Positions 39,701-50,925 of a stretch of 64,000 nucleotides of DNA are shown one piece after another. The DNA is from Gyrodactylus bullatarudis (taxonomy: Eukaryota > Platyhelminthes > Monogenea > Gyrodactylidea > Gyrodactylidae). The position numbers and the translations under genes are program-made. Within the stretch, counting starts at the first letter, position 1, and the number at the start of each line of letters is the position of its first letter. A model generated the notes under the pieces. The model worked only from the letters and a program-made list of their open reading frames with translations. It ran no database searches and was not told the DNA's origin. The stretch is taken from the NCBI GenBank assembly GCA_012064415.1, contig SSNU01000247.1:359202-423201 (forward strand), in the 5' to 3' direction.

Positions 39701-42700
39701 AGTTTGAAAACACGTTCAAAGTCTAAACTTGAAATTCTCTTTCATTTGCAGAAAAAATTACATTTCCATAATATATGATAAAAAAGTTATGGGTGTTCAA
39801 ATTTTGACTAAAAATGAGCTCAATTTATTGACTAATGTTTCCAAAGTCCCTGAAAAGACTTTAGATAGAATTCTCTATTGATTTTTGATTTAACAAGGTG
39901 TAATTATGAAACAATTTGACCTTAAATAGACAATTTGTGACGGAAATATAATGCATAATTAGTAAGAAACTTTAGCTCAACTTGTAAATTAGGGGAGAGA
40001 GTGACGCATTAATTTTTCATCAAAATTTCGAATTTTATTTTCAATAGTTACCATACTTAATGAACGAATTTGATAGGGTTTAGTGGTACTGATCGAATCA
40101 GGAGAAAATTCTCTACAAGTTGAGACGAAAAACTAGAAAAGTGACAAAATTTGCCCAAAATATTAAAATTTAAATATATTTGTCCTACTTCTTGGTAGAT
40201 TTCAAATACAAACTCTCATTTTTAGCTGGAAAATCGGGGTGTGCACATTCTCACACACCAAAACTGGTGCACAACTGTAAATAAAATCCTCTCTATCGGT
40301 TTATTACTAAAATCTGTTCGAGAATTGTAATGTTGATAGTTTTCAAAATTGAGCTGCACTCTAGTTTTCGTTTTTAATTAATGGTTTTTGGCACTTTAAA
40401 TAACACAGGGGTTCATGAAAAATTAAGGTAAATGGGAAAAGTGATCTGATTCTGGTGTAAATTTTTGGCTAATTCCAAATCTGTTCTCAGATCTAAAAAA
40501 TTGCCTATAGTTTTCGCAAAAACCATAAACGTTATTCTTTTATTTCGATAGATTTCTCATGTGGAGTTAATTGACGCTTAATAAAAACCTGCTCGATTTC
40601 TTGGGGTTTTTATGTGAAAGTTTTGTCATGTTTTTTAGGACAGATGGACTTTCCGATAAGATTTTTCAAAACTTTATGAGCTTTCCGAATCTGCGATTGG
40701 TTTTTCGTTATCTGATCGCAAATAGGTTCAAAATATTTTAAGTGTGATTATAGTTCAAAGAATATGGTTCAGTGGTTGTTGGGTCCAAATGCCAAAACTC
40801 TAACTTTGATAAACAGGCTAAATCGACTACAGTTGATATTTAATATGGTCAGGAAATATTCTGCATATTCAATGGATATTCATAATTTGAAATTTTCGAG
40901 TGAGTATTATTATTAATATTTATTCCTACCATAAGCTCTTGAGATTTGGATCTTGAAAATTTCTTTTTTTTAACTACCAATTATTCATTCAAGATTGCTC
41001 TAATTTATATCCCTTTTTCAGCTTATTATGATCAAATTGTCTAAAATAATAAAGCTAGTTGATATGAGTAAAGTTGGGAATCTATGGTTTTTACAAAAAT
41101 CTTTAAAAAAAACGTCATTTTTCAAATTTCGATTTGGCACCAAAATCCCATTTTTTCGAAAGTGGGTCGAAGTTTTTCAGGATCAGAATAAAACAATGAA
41201 GCTAAATATCATCATCGAATTTCATTTTCGAGTTACCGAAACTTCATTCAAAGATAATAAGTTTATTTTCAATTCAAAGTGTGGCGTAGTGGTATGTCTC
41301 TCGCCGCTCATTCGGACCCCCTTACTCTCGGTCCTAGATTCAAATTCTCCCACACAGGACACATTGAACACTCTTTCCTTGTTCCCTTATTTGTATATAA
41401 ATAAAAATGTTTCAATTTAAAAAAAAAATAAAAAAAGTTGGAAAAAGTGGGTATTTGCCGCCATTTTTTCCTTTCTCAATGAATTTTAGCTTAAATTATA
41501 CTCAAATAAGGTAAATAAAATTTTAAGCATAAGAGAAAACGCTATACTTTCTGCAAACCTGAAATTTCATTGAAAAATTAAAATGTGGTTGACTTTTCGT
41601 CTGATTCCTTGTAAACCATTGTAACTATCTCTGGTAACTTGATGGAAAGAACACGCAATGTAAAATTTCTCTCTTTACCATTGACAGAAAGTTTCTTTGT
41701 TTGAATTCTTCTCACGGAGGAATATCATTATTAACTTCTCAACTAATTCCAATTGAGCTCTGAGAAATGTTCATTAGGTAACCGACTGTTCCGAATGGAT
41801 GCATTAACTCTCTTTTAAGCATTTTTTGTATTGAAAAATCATGTCCTTCATGTTTATTTTTTTTTTGATTAAAAATAAAAGAAGAAGAGTAGGTACTCTC
41901 GGCTTGACTCCTTTTGGTACTGACCAATAGGAATTCAACTTTAGCAATTACTTTTATTTCATAAATGAATGAAAAATGTATACCAAATCATAACAGGACC
42001 TTTGGTGGGAAAAAAACATTGGGTTAAAAAATTATGTTGTCACGAGATCTCGAAATAAGATCCTTCAAAGTAAGTGATCAAGATGGGAATATTCTTTTCA
42101 GGCCGAGAAGAAATCAATTCGATTCAATCTCTCTGACAAAACTTTGCATTTGATGTGTCAAAATCTAATTCTATCCCATTTAAGATCAGTTTAAATTGCC
42201 ACTATGTTATTAGAATATTCAATGAAAATTTTCTATTATTTTCCAAATGTGTTCGCTTATTGAGGGCTAGGAATAGTTTGATATTTCTACTGTTCTGAAA
42301 ACCTTACCTTACTTTAGAATAGAAATGTCTTAAAAAATAATTTTAACTGTCGGGAGGGTGCCATCTAAAGAGTTTTACACTATGAATTAGCCAGAGACAA
42401 AGTACTAAAGTTCATAATGTAATTCGAGTCCTGAAAAAAGTAAACAGATATCTCTCTGCTTGTAAGTCCTTTTAGTATCCAACTTTTTGTAATTTGAAGG
42501 CTTTTTATTCCCATCTGTCTGTGTAAATCTCACAGTGTATGAATAAAAAAAGAAATTCTCTACCGGTCATAGTCTTTCTGTAATTCCCCCATGAACCCTG
42601 AATAATATAATAATAACCCTAGTACTGTAATATGTATCAAGAATTTGATCTGTTTCCTTTGCCATATTTCCTCTTGGGATAATTTTCTCTCTCTCTCTCT

Positions 42701-45700
42701 CTCTCTCTTATACCCTCTTGCTATTATTAAATAAACATGAAGAATATTTACATTATAAATAGAGATAACAAAGTACTTTTATAGACTCTTAAACCATTGC
42801 CTTTTTGAAAAATTAAACAAAACCCTGCCTAGATGATGTCTGGATGTAGGACTAACCGTCAAACTAGATTCAGCTAGACTTCTCTTGGATTCAACTTATC
42901 TGACTTGTTTAAAACTTTAGGGCAGGAGAAATCTTGTTAACAGGCTAAGATCACAAGTTATACATGTCGTAAAGCATATTTTATTTCTCAAGGTTGGATC
43001 TGAAAAGAAAAGTGCTTATTAAATTTTTGATGATCTCGTATGTGAAGGTATATTATTCATCAGTTGATCTATCAACTTTTACTTACTTACATTTATTAAA
43101 GTTACTTTCAAGTAGGGTGTTTAGAAAATAAATCTTTGTTCTTCTTTGTCACACTGGAAAGGTGCATCAATTCCAATGTAAATGTGACCATAACTGAGAA
43201 TGCTTCAATTTTACAAGCAATAAATTTCTCTTTTTCAACATCCTATCACATGACTTGTTTCAAATTCATCATTCCCATTTTAAAATTAAAAGTTTGCTTG
43301 AGTGTGAGTTAGTTAACTCTAGGTATTATTCGAAGCTCACGAAGTATTGGATTCTGGACCAATGTCTGAGCAAGATATTGAACTAGACGAAGCGTAGAAT
43401 ACATCATTTTAAAAATCTCAAAACCTTGATTAAATTCAATCCGAGGAAGATCAACTTTAAGATTTCATACATGTCTAGTGAGCAGCTAATCTATGATCAA
43501 TCTTGTCTGCCTATTTTTCTTTTCCAACAAATTTGAGCACTGATAATAACTAGTAGGAGTAGATTTCAGGAATTCAATTTTGGTAATTTTGAAACACCTG
43601 ATTGTACAAGTTATTCAGTGGTGTAAAATATTGTGAATTTTGTTGAAATTTTTGAAAATAATTATTTCCAAAGTAGTGACATAATAGAGCCGAAGTTAAA
43701 TTTTTAAGTGTTGAAAAGTAAAAGGATGATCTGACTACTTACAAGTGAACTTTGTTATTCTGAGGATTTTTAGGTTCCTGTTTGATTTTTCATATTTTTA
43801 TTACATAAGTACATACAAACAGAAAACAAGACCTTGTGTTGAAAAGTATTCAGGTAAAGTGAGAATTGAGAAATTCTCCGCTCTATCGAAGTCAATGTAA
43901 AAGCGTTACCTCTATTATATCACAATTAAACATGAGATTTAGATATTATGTTTTATATATCACTAGAATCATTTCAATAAATTGAATTAGACTCTGACCC
44001 AGGCTGAAAATTGGAGATTTAAAAAATATACTCCTAATAACTAGTCTGTTAGCCAATGATCTTTTAAGCTAATTGCATCTGGAAATTAGAACAACGAGGA
44101 AAAAAATGAGGGATTTTTTAAATTTTTTTCTCTCCAGTTAGTACTACAGGTCTCAATAACAAGAATGACGATTATAGACACAAAAAATGTGATTCATTTT
44201 TTTTGAAATTTAATAACTTCCTGTATCATGTTGGAAATATTAAATTTATAACTTGTAATAATTATTATCCAACTATTTATTTGCCTTGACCCAATTTTAG
44301 ATGCAAATTAACTCGATTGAGTAAAGATCTCTCAAGTCTCTAATTGACTACAAACTGATTCAGTCATGAATAGTGCAACATTGATACTTACAAAGATTAT
44401 CCATAGAATGATTTCGTTCTACACTTTGATCAGTGAATACAATGTTAAACAATATATATTTTTATTTTTAAAAGTTGAATTCATTATAGAAAAAGAACTC
44501 TTGGTTTGGATTTTGAAATGTTTCTCTTCTCCATATCTAAGACGAACCTGTGGCGTATCTTACCTGAGCACCTAGAACGAAATCATTCTAGATAAAATAA
44601 GAGTTTTTCTACCTATAAATAGCTTTTCATTTGAATTCTTTCGGTTTTCATCCACTCAGAAGAAATTATACTTTAGGTAGAATAAGTTTAAAATAAGCTT
44701 CTTTAAAAATTAAATCAAAAGAATGAGATGGTCTCTCCGATACTGAATACTTGGTCTATTATTGTTATCAACTCTTTTTAAGTAACATAAATTTTTTTAC
44801 TGTCCATAAATAAATGTAGACTGCGTGAATTTTTCGTATTTCGTATTTCTTTGGTCCTTCCTAATTTGATTTAGTGTTAGAGGCCAACTAAATTCATGAT
44901 TTAGATGAACACAAATAACCATTTATTACCATGTAAATTACACTCAGTTATTATTATTTTCAATCAGGATGTTTTATTTCTTCCTATTCACATGACACAC
45001 TGAAAATTGGATATATTCAATTGAATGTGACGATAAATTTTTTAAAATCACTTCGAACTGCTTCCCATCTTACATGGTTAACATTTAAACACTATAAACA
45101 TGAATTAACAGGTTTTTTCAATAAGCCACGCCTAACCAATGAAAAATAGAGAGAGGATTTTATTCTTTCAACTCTTTGTACTAGAGAGGTCCCTCGACTT
45201 GGGGCCTCCCTCCATTTATTATCTTGGACACATTTTACTCGAATGAAAGTAAGGTCTATGAATGACTCATGCATCAGAACCACGAACAAATTTCCCTTAG
45301 GATTCAAAAATGGGTGATTTATAAAACTTCAAGTTTTTATTCATTAAAATTTTACCAGATCTTTTTGAAATGAGTTACAAGCTGTTAATGTTGAGATAGA
45401 ACAATGAATTTTGATATCCTCGTAATTAATTTTTAATTCCCAATCTAACAGTGTTCATATCAGTTCATCTGGAAGAAGAGAATCTTTTACAGGTTAGTTT
45501 GAGCCAAAAATTAAAATTTTGACCTCCTCTATAAATACATATTTCGTAATAACACGATTCTACCTGTACTAGGTATGGTGGTTATAATTTTGAATAAAAT
45601 TTTGCTGAATGAAAAAAGGCTTCAAGTCTAGAGACAACTGTAGTTTTTCACGCGAATCTCTGCTTTCATAGCTCTGATACTTGAATATTTGAATTCCGGG

Positions 45701-47481
45701 TTTTCTTTGACAGTCTATAGCGGAGCAGTTGTTCAATTGCTTAAGCTAGTCTCTCTTCCAATCCTCAAATTTTCCTAGACATTCTTTTCAGATGTTATCC
45801 TTGTCATTTTAAAGAATGTCTTAAAAATAAACCCCATTAACAGTGTTTGACTCTTATTCCAAATAAGCAGTAAAAAGAGATAATCCCCGAGTGAAAGTTA
45901 ATCAAATGCATTTTGAATTTTGATAAAAACATGTCTAATGTATTCTTTGGGAGGGAATAAACATTCTAATCTAATACTATTAGTATTTGGTAGTCTATCA
46001 TTTTCCTACTGCAAATAATTCCTTGGTCATCACTCCTCGCTTCTCAGATTTCCTTTGTACTTTAAAACATCTCTCACCATCGTGTCTGTATTTCTTAAAT
46101 TAAATTTTTCTTAATAAAAATACTCTGACATGGACACCAGGGGAAGAGGTTTTTTTAGAAGCACAGAATGAGAGTTAGTGAGACATGGAAATGACAGAAA
46201 TCTAAACTTTTCCCGTCTCATTAACAATGTCTTGACATGTATATTAATGAATATATTTCCTCAACTTTTTAAAAATGCTATGGCTAGCTCTCATTTTCAA
46301 TTCCATCATATATATTCTTCCCCAGTTCTGTATTTGGCAGCTTCCCTTGGTGTATTCATTAGACTACTTCTATAGTTTTCCTTCACTCCAAATTAATAAT
46401 TCTTCTTCAAGACACACGTAATAATAATACGCATCATATGTACGCAGATATTTTACTCAGTCTAGGGGTCAGTAGGAAGGCTTGCTCTTATTCCCATTCT
46501 CTCCTGTGTACATTTCGTAAACAATTTTTTTCCAAAGATGAAAAAGAATAAATGTAAAGTATCATCATTTCTTTTGCTAATGAAGATTGAACATGTAATA
46601 ATTCATTCTGGTTATTAGTATCCCTAGTGAGGAAGCATTGATATTTTAATTTCTATTCCACAATGTAATAGAAATACAATTCTGTAATTTTCTTGATCAT
46701 GGAACATCTTTTCCATCAATTTATTCAAGTTATTAATCAAAAGTTCCTGTTTTTCTCAATAAAATGCAATAAACCCAAAGCAGTTGCTACACTGAACTCT
46801 CTAAACAATGATTCCTTTGTGTGTCAACTCCAAATAAATTATGCAACGTATATAGTTTTTATTTATAAATTAAATGGTAATAGTTTTTGGATATCCTTTG
46901 ATTTTTAATTAAGAACCTCTAAGCTATAATAACTTGGAACAATGATGACACTTTTTAATAAAACTTTCTTTCTTCCTAGGAAATTTGTCAAGTCAGAGAT
47001 TGGAAAATCGAAAATCTACTCATACGGTTACAGTTTTTCCCTATACGTCATAACAAACTTTATACTACCTCTTTGCTTCATTGCATTCTTCAACATTCAA
47101 ATAGTTATTCAGCTAAAGTTTGCTTATAAACATTGGAAGAATGCTTCAAAGCGACATCAAAATCAAATGCGACTCACCCGTGTCCCACTGGCAATCGTGT
47201 TCTTTTTCTGCATTCTCTCATTGCCTTCAGTTATAATCAACGCCTTAGACGGTATCGGCTACAACAGTGATGAATATCAAACTCTGATTGTCCTCGCGAA
47301 TCTAGGCGTACTCATCAATTCAGCTGGCAACATAATCATTTATTGTTTTATGGGTAAAAAGTTTCGGACAACCTTGATTAACCTTTTGCCAGAATGTATT
47401 ACATCAGGAAGTCGAAAGAAGAAGCCAACCAGCAATCAAGGAAGCATGAAGAACAATTTTTTCTATGTCTCTAAATGGTAG
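27732..47481 (+). CDS. Class A GPCR, FMRFamide-receptor-like
   Basis: Two exons, 27732-28498 and 46980-47481, joined within a Lys codon (AA|G) across an 18.5-kb intron; 422 residues. The N-terminus has NTT and no signal peptide. TM1 holds GN at residues 41-42. TM2 holds LAPID (Asp121, position 2.50). TM3 ends in SYERWVAVVHP (ERW in place of DRY). TM5-TM7 lie in exon 2, with FFCILSLPS in TM6 and NSAGNIIIY in TM7, the form seen in FMRFamide-type receptors rather than NPxxY. It ends with a basic tail after GKKFR. The family normally signals through G proteins at the plasma membrane in response to a neuropeptide; the ligand here is unknown. Odd points: the first intracellular loop is about 55 residues (53-107), far longer than usual, and no Cys lies about 25 residues before Arg182, where the TM3 disulfide cysteine is normally found. 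Confidence 0.85.
28593..28683. mobile_element. 91-bp hairpin MITE with perfect 22-bp arms
   Basis: The left arm begins TGAGCAAAGTAAGAAGATGC and the right arm ends GCATCTTCTTACTTTGCTCA, exact over 22 bp. The internal part (GGGCATACTCATCAGTGTGG) is shared, inverted, with the copy at 10215-10305, so this is a dispersed family and not a chance palindrome. It lies about 95 bp after the GPCR donor site. Confidence 0.8.
28816..29345 (-). pseudogene. Non-LTR retrotransposon reverse transcriptase, decayed 3' part
   Basis: Read on the minus strand in one largely open frame. SRVGPLLFNLIFSRI corresponds to the RT signature GPLLF-x-x-(Y/F)IND. TLFKFADELKI corresponds to the catalytic FADD box with the second Asp changed to Glu. 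IYRYKKRFIMINRCLKP then YQTYAQPVIENGSVVWN match the thumb region (Y-x-x-x-x-P-x-(L/I)EY-x-x-x-VW), and RRDFQSLMLYK matches the RR-x-x-x-L-x-x-YK tail. No endonuclease or N-terminal RT part is present. It is a 5'-truncated LINE, inserted antisense in the GPCR intron. Confidence 0.75.
31152..31406 (-). CDS. Exon-like ORF antisense in the GPCR intron (unidentified)
   Basis: An 85-codon open stretch begins directly after a good acceptor (CATATCAG, reading minus) and ends with TGA. It reads DLYERVNWGLSDTRIFRLAN near its start, VYLKPVDTMTNRIIFWDSNY in the middle and ILNVPINERRK at its end. Composition is unlike the surrounding low-complexity DNA, and it looks like a terminal exon. No partner exon was found upstream on this strand. 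I do not recognise a family. Options are the last exon of a nested gene, or an exon captured by a transposable element. Confidence 0.35.
   Translation of the reverse strand, partial: DLYERVNWGLSDTRIFRLANSFSVEPFIDEGIINLSTILNQTKIFDEDRNKVYLKPVDTMTNRIIFWDSNYCAILNVPINERRK
31959..32470. mobile_element. piggyBac-like MITE with TTAA ends
   Basis: The left end is TTAACCCCTAAAAGTCCCA and the right end is TGGGACTTTAAGGGTTAA. Both termini carry TTAA, the fixed target site of piggyBac elements, and the inverted repeats start with CCC as in that superfamily. There is no transposase frame inside the 512 bp, so this is a non-autonomous element. Confidence 0.75.
32749..33478. mobile_element. Foldback element, family A, best copy
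   Basis: The left end (CTAGTTAATATGAAGATGGG) and right end (CCCATCTTCACATTAACTAG) are inverted copies. The two halves are near-complete reverse complements: GAGGCCCTCTCACGATACGG, AAGTAGCGCCAAATTCCCAT and TTGAGTTGAAAATTTTTGTT recur inverted in the right half. Total length is about 730 bp. No transposase frame is present. Confidence 0.85.
33620..33830. repeat. Foldback element fragment, family A
   Basis: Lies just downstream of the full copy. It repeats ATCAAGAAATCGAATTTGAT, AAAGTAGCGCCAAATTCC and the end motif GATAAATTCCTATCTTAATA, in rearranged and shortened form. It is probably an older copy or an internal deletion derivative. Confidence 0.6.
34315..34503. repeat. Foldback element fragment, family B
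   Basis: Reverse complement of the left arm of the element at 11661-12350, with very high identity (ATGTCTATGGCCAAATTCGA, AACTTGAAGAAGTAGAAATT). One arm only, with no partner arm found nearby. The high identity suggests a relatively recent insertion or gene conversion. Confidence 0.7.
36564..37040 (+). repeat. Two direct copies of a short motif, about 420 bp apart
   Basis: 36564-36620 and 36988-37040 share a GCTGYTTTTTTCTTA block, an AAGTAGA-CAACC block and AAACAGGTCTTYTCAT, in the same order and orientation. The sequence between them is unrelated. The origin is unclear; it may be part of a decayed repeat. Confidence 0.45.
37870..38050 (-). repeat. Two tandem 93-nt units, coiled-coil-like when translated
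   Basis: On the minus strand, unit 1 begins GTTAAGGAAGATATGAAATT and unit 2 begins TTGAAGGAAGATATAAAATT, 93 nt later. The period is 31 codons. Translated, they read VKEDMKFDKEFVKFNMKLMK and LKEDIKFNREVVRNDMELMQ, charged and heptad-like. Unit 1 ends in a TAG stop and unit 2 runs on into an open frame. This is possibly a remnant of a repeat-containing gene; no intact gene was found. Confidence 0.45.
41050..41210. repeat. Foldback-family end fragment, family C
   Basis: AGCTAGTTGATATGAGTAAAG, GGGAATCTATGGTTTTTACA, then TTTCGATTTGGCACCAAAAT match the left arm of the elements at 16.5 and 52.6 kb. Only one arm is recognisable. Confidence 0.5.
41279..41437 (+). repeat. tRNA-derived SINE with A-rich tail
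   Basis: The head contains an A box (TGGCGTAGTGGTA) and, near 41336, a B box (GATTCAAATTC). GTGTGG at its start can pair with CCACAC at 41350-41355 as an acceptor-stem remnant. A tRNA-unrelated body and an A-rich tail from 41417 follow. The middle does not fold as an anticodon arm and is too long, so this is a SINE rather than a tRNA gene. Confidence 0.65.
42686..42709. repeat. (TC)12 microsatellite
   Basis: An uninterrupted TC dinucleotide run in the GPCR intron. It is the longest of many short TC/GA runs in the window. Confidence 0.9.
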
Positions 47482-49494
47482 AACAATTCAGATTCCCTTT
47501 TTCTCAGATTATTTTTCCATTGTCTAAACAACTGTCATATAATAATAATATGTACTTAATACAGACCCATGTAGCTGATTGAATCATGCTCATTTTTCTA
47601 TTCTATTATTAATATTGTAATCGTTATATATCTATATAAAATTATTACATGAACAGTTACCAGAAGAGAGAAATAATTTTGTTTTCTTGAGAGAACCGGA
47701 AACATCACTACACCACTGCATTTGAAACTCATCAGAGAGATTTAGATTTCAAAAATAAAATTCAAATCATCACTTGAACTTTATTGATTTCTTCTTGATG
47801 ATCACCTCATGATCCCAAAATGTCTCAAATGTGTAATATAATAGAATATCGGCATTCCCATTAGTAATCAAAAGAATCCTTCTTTATAGGGATTTTCTCA
47901 TCGAGAATCGTTTCAAATAAAATTTTGATTCCTTTTTTTTCTCTTATCGTTTTGATAGGATTCAGATGGGTGATTGAATTAGTATTATACCTGATCGATT
48001 CGAGTCGCCCTCTCTATAGATTCGGAACGCCAATTAATCAAAATAAATTTTTTAGTGACTTTGATCTCGACCCAATATTTAGGCATTGCAATACACACAA
48101 GTTAATGCAACACGGATGTACTTTGAAAATGTAGGTGATTTATTAAAATACATTTATCAACAGTAGTAATGATGATTCACATTCATTTACTAATTCGAAT
48201 TGACTTTTAGAGGAATCCAAAACACCAAAAATGCGTGTTACATTATAATGCTATACTAGGTTGTATGCTAATTAATTAGATTGCTAATTAATGAGAGAGA
48301 GAGAGGGGATATCAAAGGGGGAACATTAATCCTTGAGTGTTATCCGCAATGTTGCAATTCTCGTTTGGCCAGGTTGGTTCTGTTTTACCTTCCTTCCCTC
48401 TATTACATTTTGATATTACAGTTATTGCTTGTTTTATTCGAAATCTTTTCATCTTTTAACAAGATAGATTAATAGCTCTTTCCTTGTCTGAAACCTGTCT
48501 GACAATAATTAACACTTTAATATCCATCCAAACTACAATAATGAATTCGAATGTTTCTTTGTACTCATTTTTGTTGATTTTACTCAAATATTTTTACACG
48601 TAAGTTAATTGGTTAAATCTGATTGGTGCATAATTATGACTAAGCAATTATTCCTCTACCCTGATTGGCTGCCTTATAATCATATTGATTCAAGACACAC
48701 AAAATGACCTTGGTGAAATATATTAATTTTATCTTTTGTTTCATCCGAGTTGAATCGTGAGTCTGCTTTGAATTTGATGTATTTTTTTTCATGATTTTAT
48801 GCTGGAGGAAGAAGACATCTGTCAGTTTTTAGTTTGATATTATAATAGGATAAGGTGATTATGATATCACAAATAAAGCAATTCATTGCAACGTGAGGTA
48901 TCGGGAGTAAATCTACATTTATCTATAATTCACTATAACAGACAAAAGAGTGATTTGGTTTTTAGACTAGATGATCGGTATTTTTCGTTAATTATGAAGA
49001 ATTGATAAAAACTCTTACTCCTTCAGTCATGAGGCGTGATGGGTTTCTTTATACTGAATTCAGACATAGCGTGATGCTATCCATCTCTGAATGGATATGC
49101 ATTCACTTTTAATATCAACATTATTTACAATTCGGTGATTGATTCTCTTTTTGAATTCGAAAGTGTTACTCTGAATAAAGGCTAACTTACAGGTTCATAT
49201 AATTCCTTTCAAGCATAAATGTTTGCAGTAATATCCTCATCTATACCTGCTACTTCTGATTACACTTGCTTAGGTAGGTCTAATTTGTTTTAATCTTGTT
49301 GGAATCAGACAAATTCTCACACTGTTCTATTGAGTTTGTTGCAATAACAATCATAGTTGTCGAGATTATTACTCAAATAATACACTAAAACATTCTTTAT
49401 TTAAGCGCATAAAAGGTTTAGTATGTTATTCATAATGTTTTTAATTATATTTTACGTCGAAACTCTGTGATCCTAAGATTCTTTTAATCTCATC
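47482..49494. other. 3' flank of the GPCR gene and intergenic sequence
   Basis: An AATAAA at 47754-47759, 273 nt after the GPCR stop, is the likely poly(A) signal. Beyond it no gene was recognised. The short frames at 47.9 and 48.3 kb have no supporting splice sites or motifs. Confidence 0.5.
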
Positions 49495-49672
49495 TGAGTA
49501 AGACAATTTTCTAATGAATTTCCCATCTACTAATAAGTAGATAAAAAAATTTACTATTAATATTTGTTATTTTATCTAATCTTGTTAGCGTGAATTATAA
49601 AAATAGATTATGAGACCTGCGTAGTAATTTTGAATAACCGCCCTTATATAGGGAGAACCTCACGAAAGGGCT
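49495..49672. mobile_element. Dispersed repeat, family E, copy 1 (piggyBac-like end)
   Basis: Holds GAATTTCCCATCTACTAATA, then GACCTGCGTAGTAATTTTGA, ending GGGAGAACCTCACGAAAGGG. The same blocks occur in the same order on the opposite strand at 62255-62440, inside a glycine dehydrogenase intron. There the outer end reads TTAACCCTTTCGTGAGG, which has a piggyBac-style TTAA-CCC terminus. Confidence 0.65.
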
Positions 49673-50611
49673 ATTTTTTGAGTTTTAGAATCTTGTATTT
49701 TACCAGTTATCGAAAATTATACCCAAAGTCTTTAGTGAACAATTTTTTAATCAATTTCCTATCCGTCTGACTGTCTGTTCGTCTCTTTCTCTCTAATCTA
49801 CCTGCTGTATTGACATATTTTAATGTAATAATGGATAAAGACAGCATCAACGATTGCATGTATAGTCCATAGTATATATAGAAAAGAGAAGACTGGACCT
49901 ATATTCATCTACAGGGGAATTGTTATGATCCCCTCTTTATTATATCAATAACAACGTGTAGATTATCATTTCATTGAAAGAACCTGATAACACCAGGGAG
50001 AAAATATCTCCTACCAACCGCATTCTATTTTTTAAATACAAAATAATAATAATTCGAGTCTTCATCTCTTTCATACGCACACATTCCCTCTCTTTTCTCC
50101 CCGTGTGCAATGCGTATTAATTCGTAAAATACATGGAGATTTTAACAAAAGATTGCATTGAAAACATTTTACATCTTGTCTGGTTAGAGATTAATTAATT
50201 TTTTTTCAACATTTAGAGATATCTAACTGATAACAAGAGGAGAATAAAGATCTCAGCTTCTATACATAAGAAACCCGACTGGAAATAAAATGCAATGTTT
50301 GAGATATCCTGTCGACTGTATTGATCCTGGATCCTTGATTACGTGAGTAAAATAACAATAATGTATAAATGAAATTTAATTCGAATTTAACATATAACAA
50401 TGAGGATTTTTTCCCATGCTCTGCTGAATAGGTTTTTCCTACCATTGTCTATCAACAGCTATAGTTTTGTAACTTTAAATATGCCCTTCTTACAAAATGG
50501 AAAATACAGGGTCTACTCTCCATATCTATAGGTCAAAATTTGTCTCATCTTAACATATTACGTGGCCTCCTTCCTGTATCATTTTTGAGAGATAATTCTA
50601 TCGAGCTATTA

Positions 50612-50925
50612 TTATTCTCCAAACAATTCATGCCGATGGGGGAATTCTCTTACTTCTTTCAAGGTGTAAAGCTCACAATTAAGCCAGTTATACACAGTGG
50701 AAATAGATGTTACGACATTGAAATTTTTTTCAATTATGTGATTGATGATATCGGGCGTTTTTTAAATCCTCCCTTAGGCAGTGGAGCGGGTCTATTTGAC
50801 AATATCCAAATATCTTACTGTAGTAAATCTGAGTTCTTGGCAAATTCTTTCCATTGCTTTCCTTGAGAATGAAGTTCAAGTATTTTTTCCCGGACCTTAT
50901 TTTGGTGCTTATGGTAGGGATGCAT
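50612..50925 (-). pseudogene. DDE transposase N-terminal half, frameshifted
   Basis: On the minus strand, MHPYHKHQNKVREKILELHS followed by QGKQWKEFAK forms a helix-turn-helix-like start. A linker with PLPKGGFKKRPISSIT follows, then in another frame NFNVVTSISTVYNWLNCELY and TLKEVREFPHRHELFGE. That last part matches the second helix-turn-helix of Tc1/mariner or IS630-type transposases (ST-x-YxxL...y-t-L-K-x-x-R). The catalytic domain is missing and the frame is broken at least once, so it is a dead copy. Confidence 0.6.

Larger units (their letters stand above)
28499..46979 (+). other. 18.5-kb GPCR intron
   Basis: The donor GTGAGT follows AATTACAA and the acceptor TTTCTTCCTAG precedes exon 2. 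Contents, listed separately: a hairpin MITE, LINE relic, antisense exon-like ORF, piggyBac-like MITE, foldback elements, a 93-nt tandem repeat, a SINE and a TC microsatellite. In 29.4-31.1, 34.5-36.5, 38.1-41.0 and 42.7-46.9 kb I see only AT-rich sequence with no supportable gene. Confidence 0.7.

Noticed and set aside
41279..41358. A functional tRNA gene
   Set aside because: A and B boxes and a partial acceptor stem are present, but the anticodon region does not fold and an A-rich tail follows. A SINE fits better.
41028..41420. 130-codon plus-strand ORF
   Set aside because: It crosses a foldback fragment and a SINE; a composite of repeats, not a gene.
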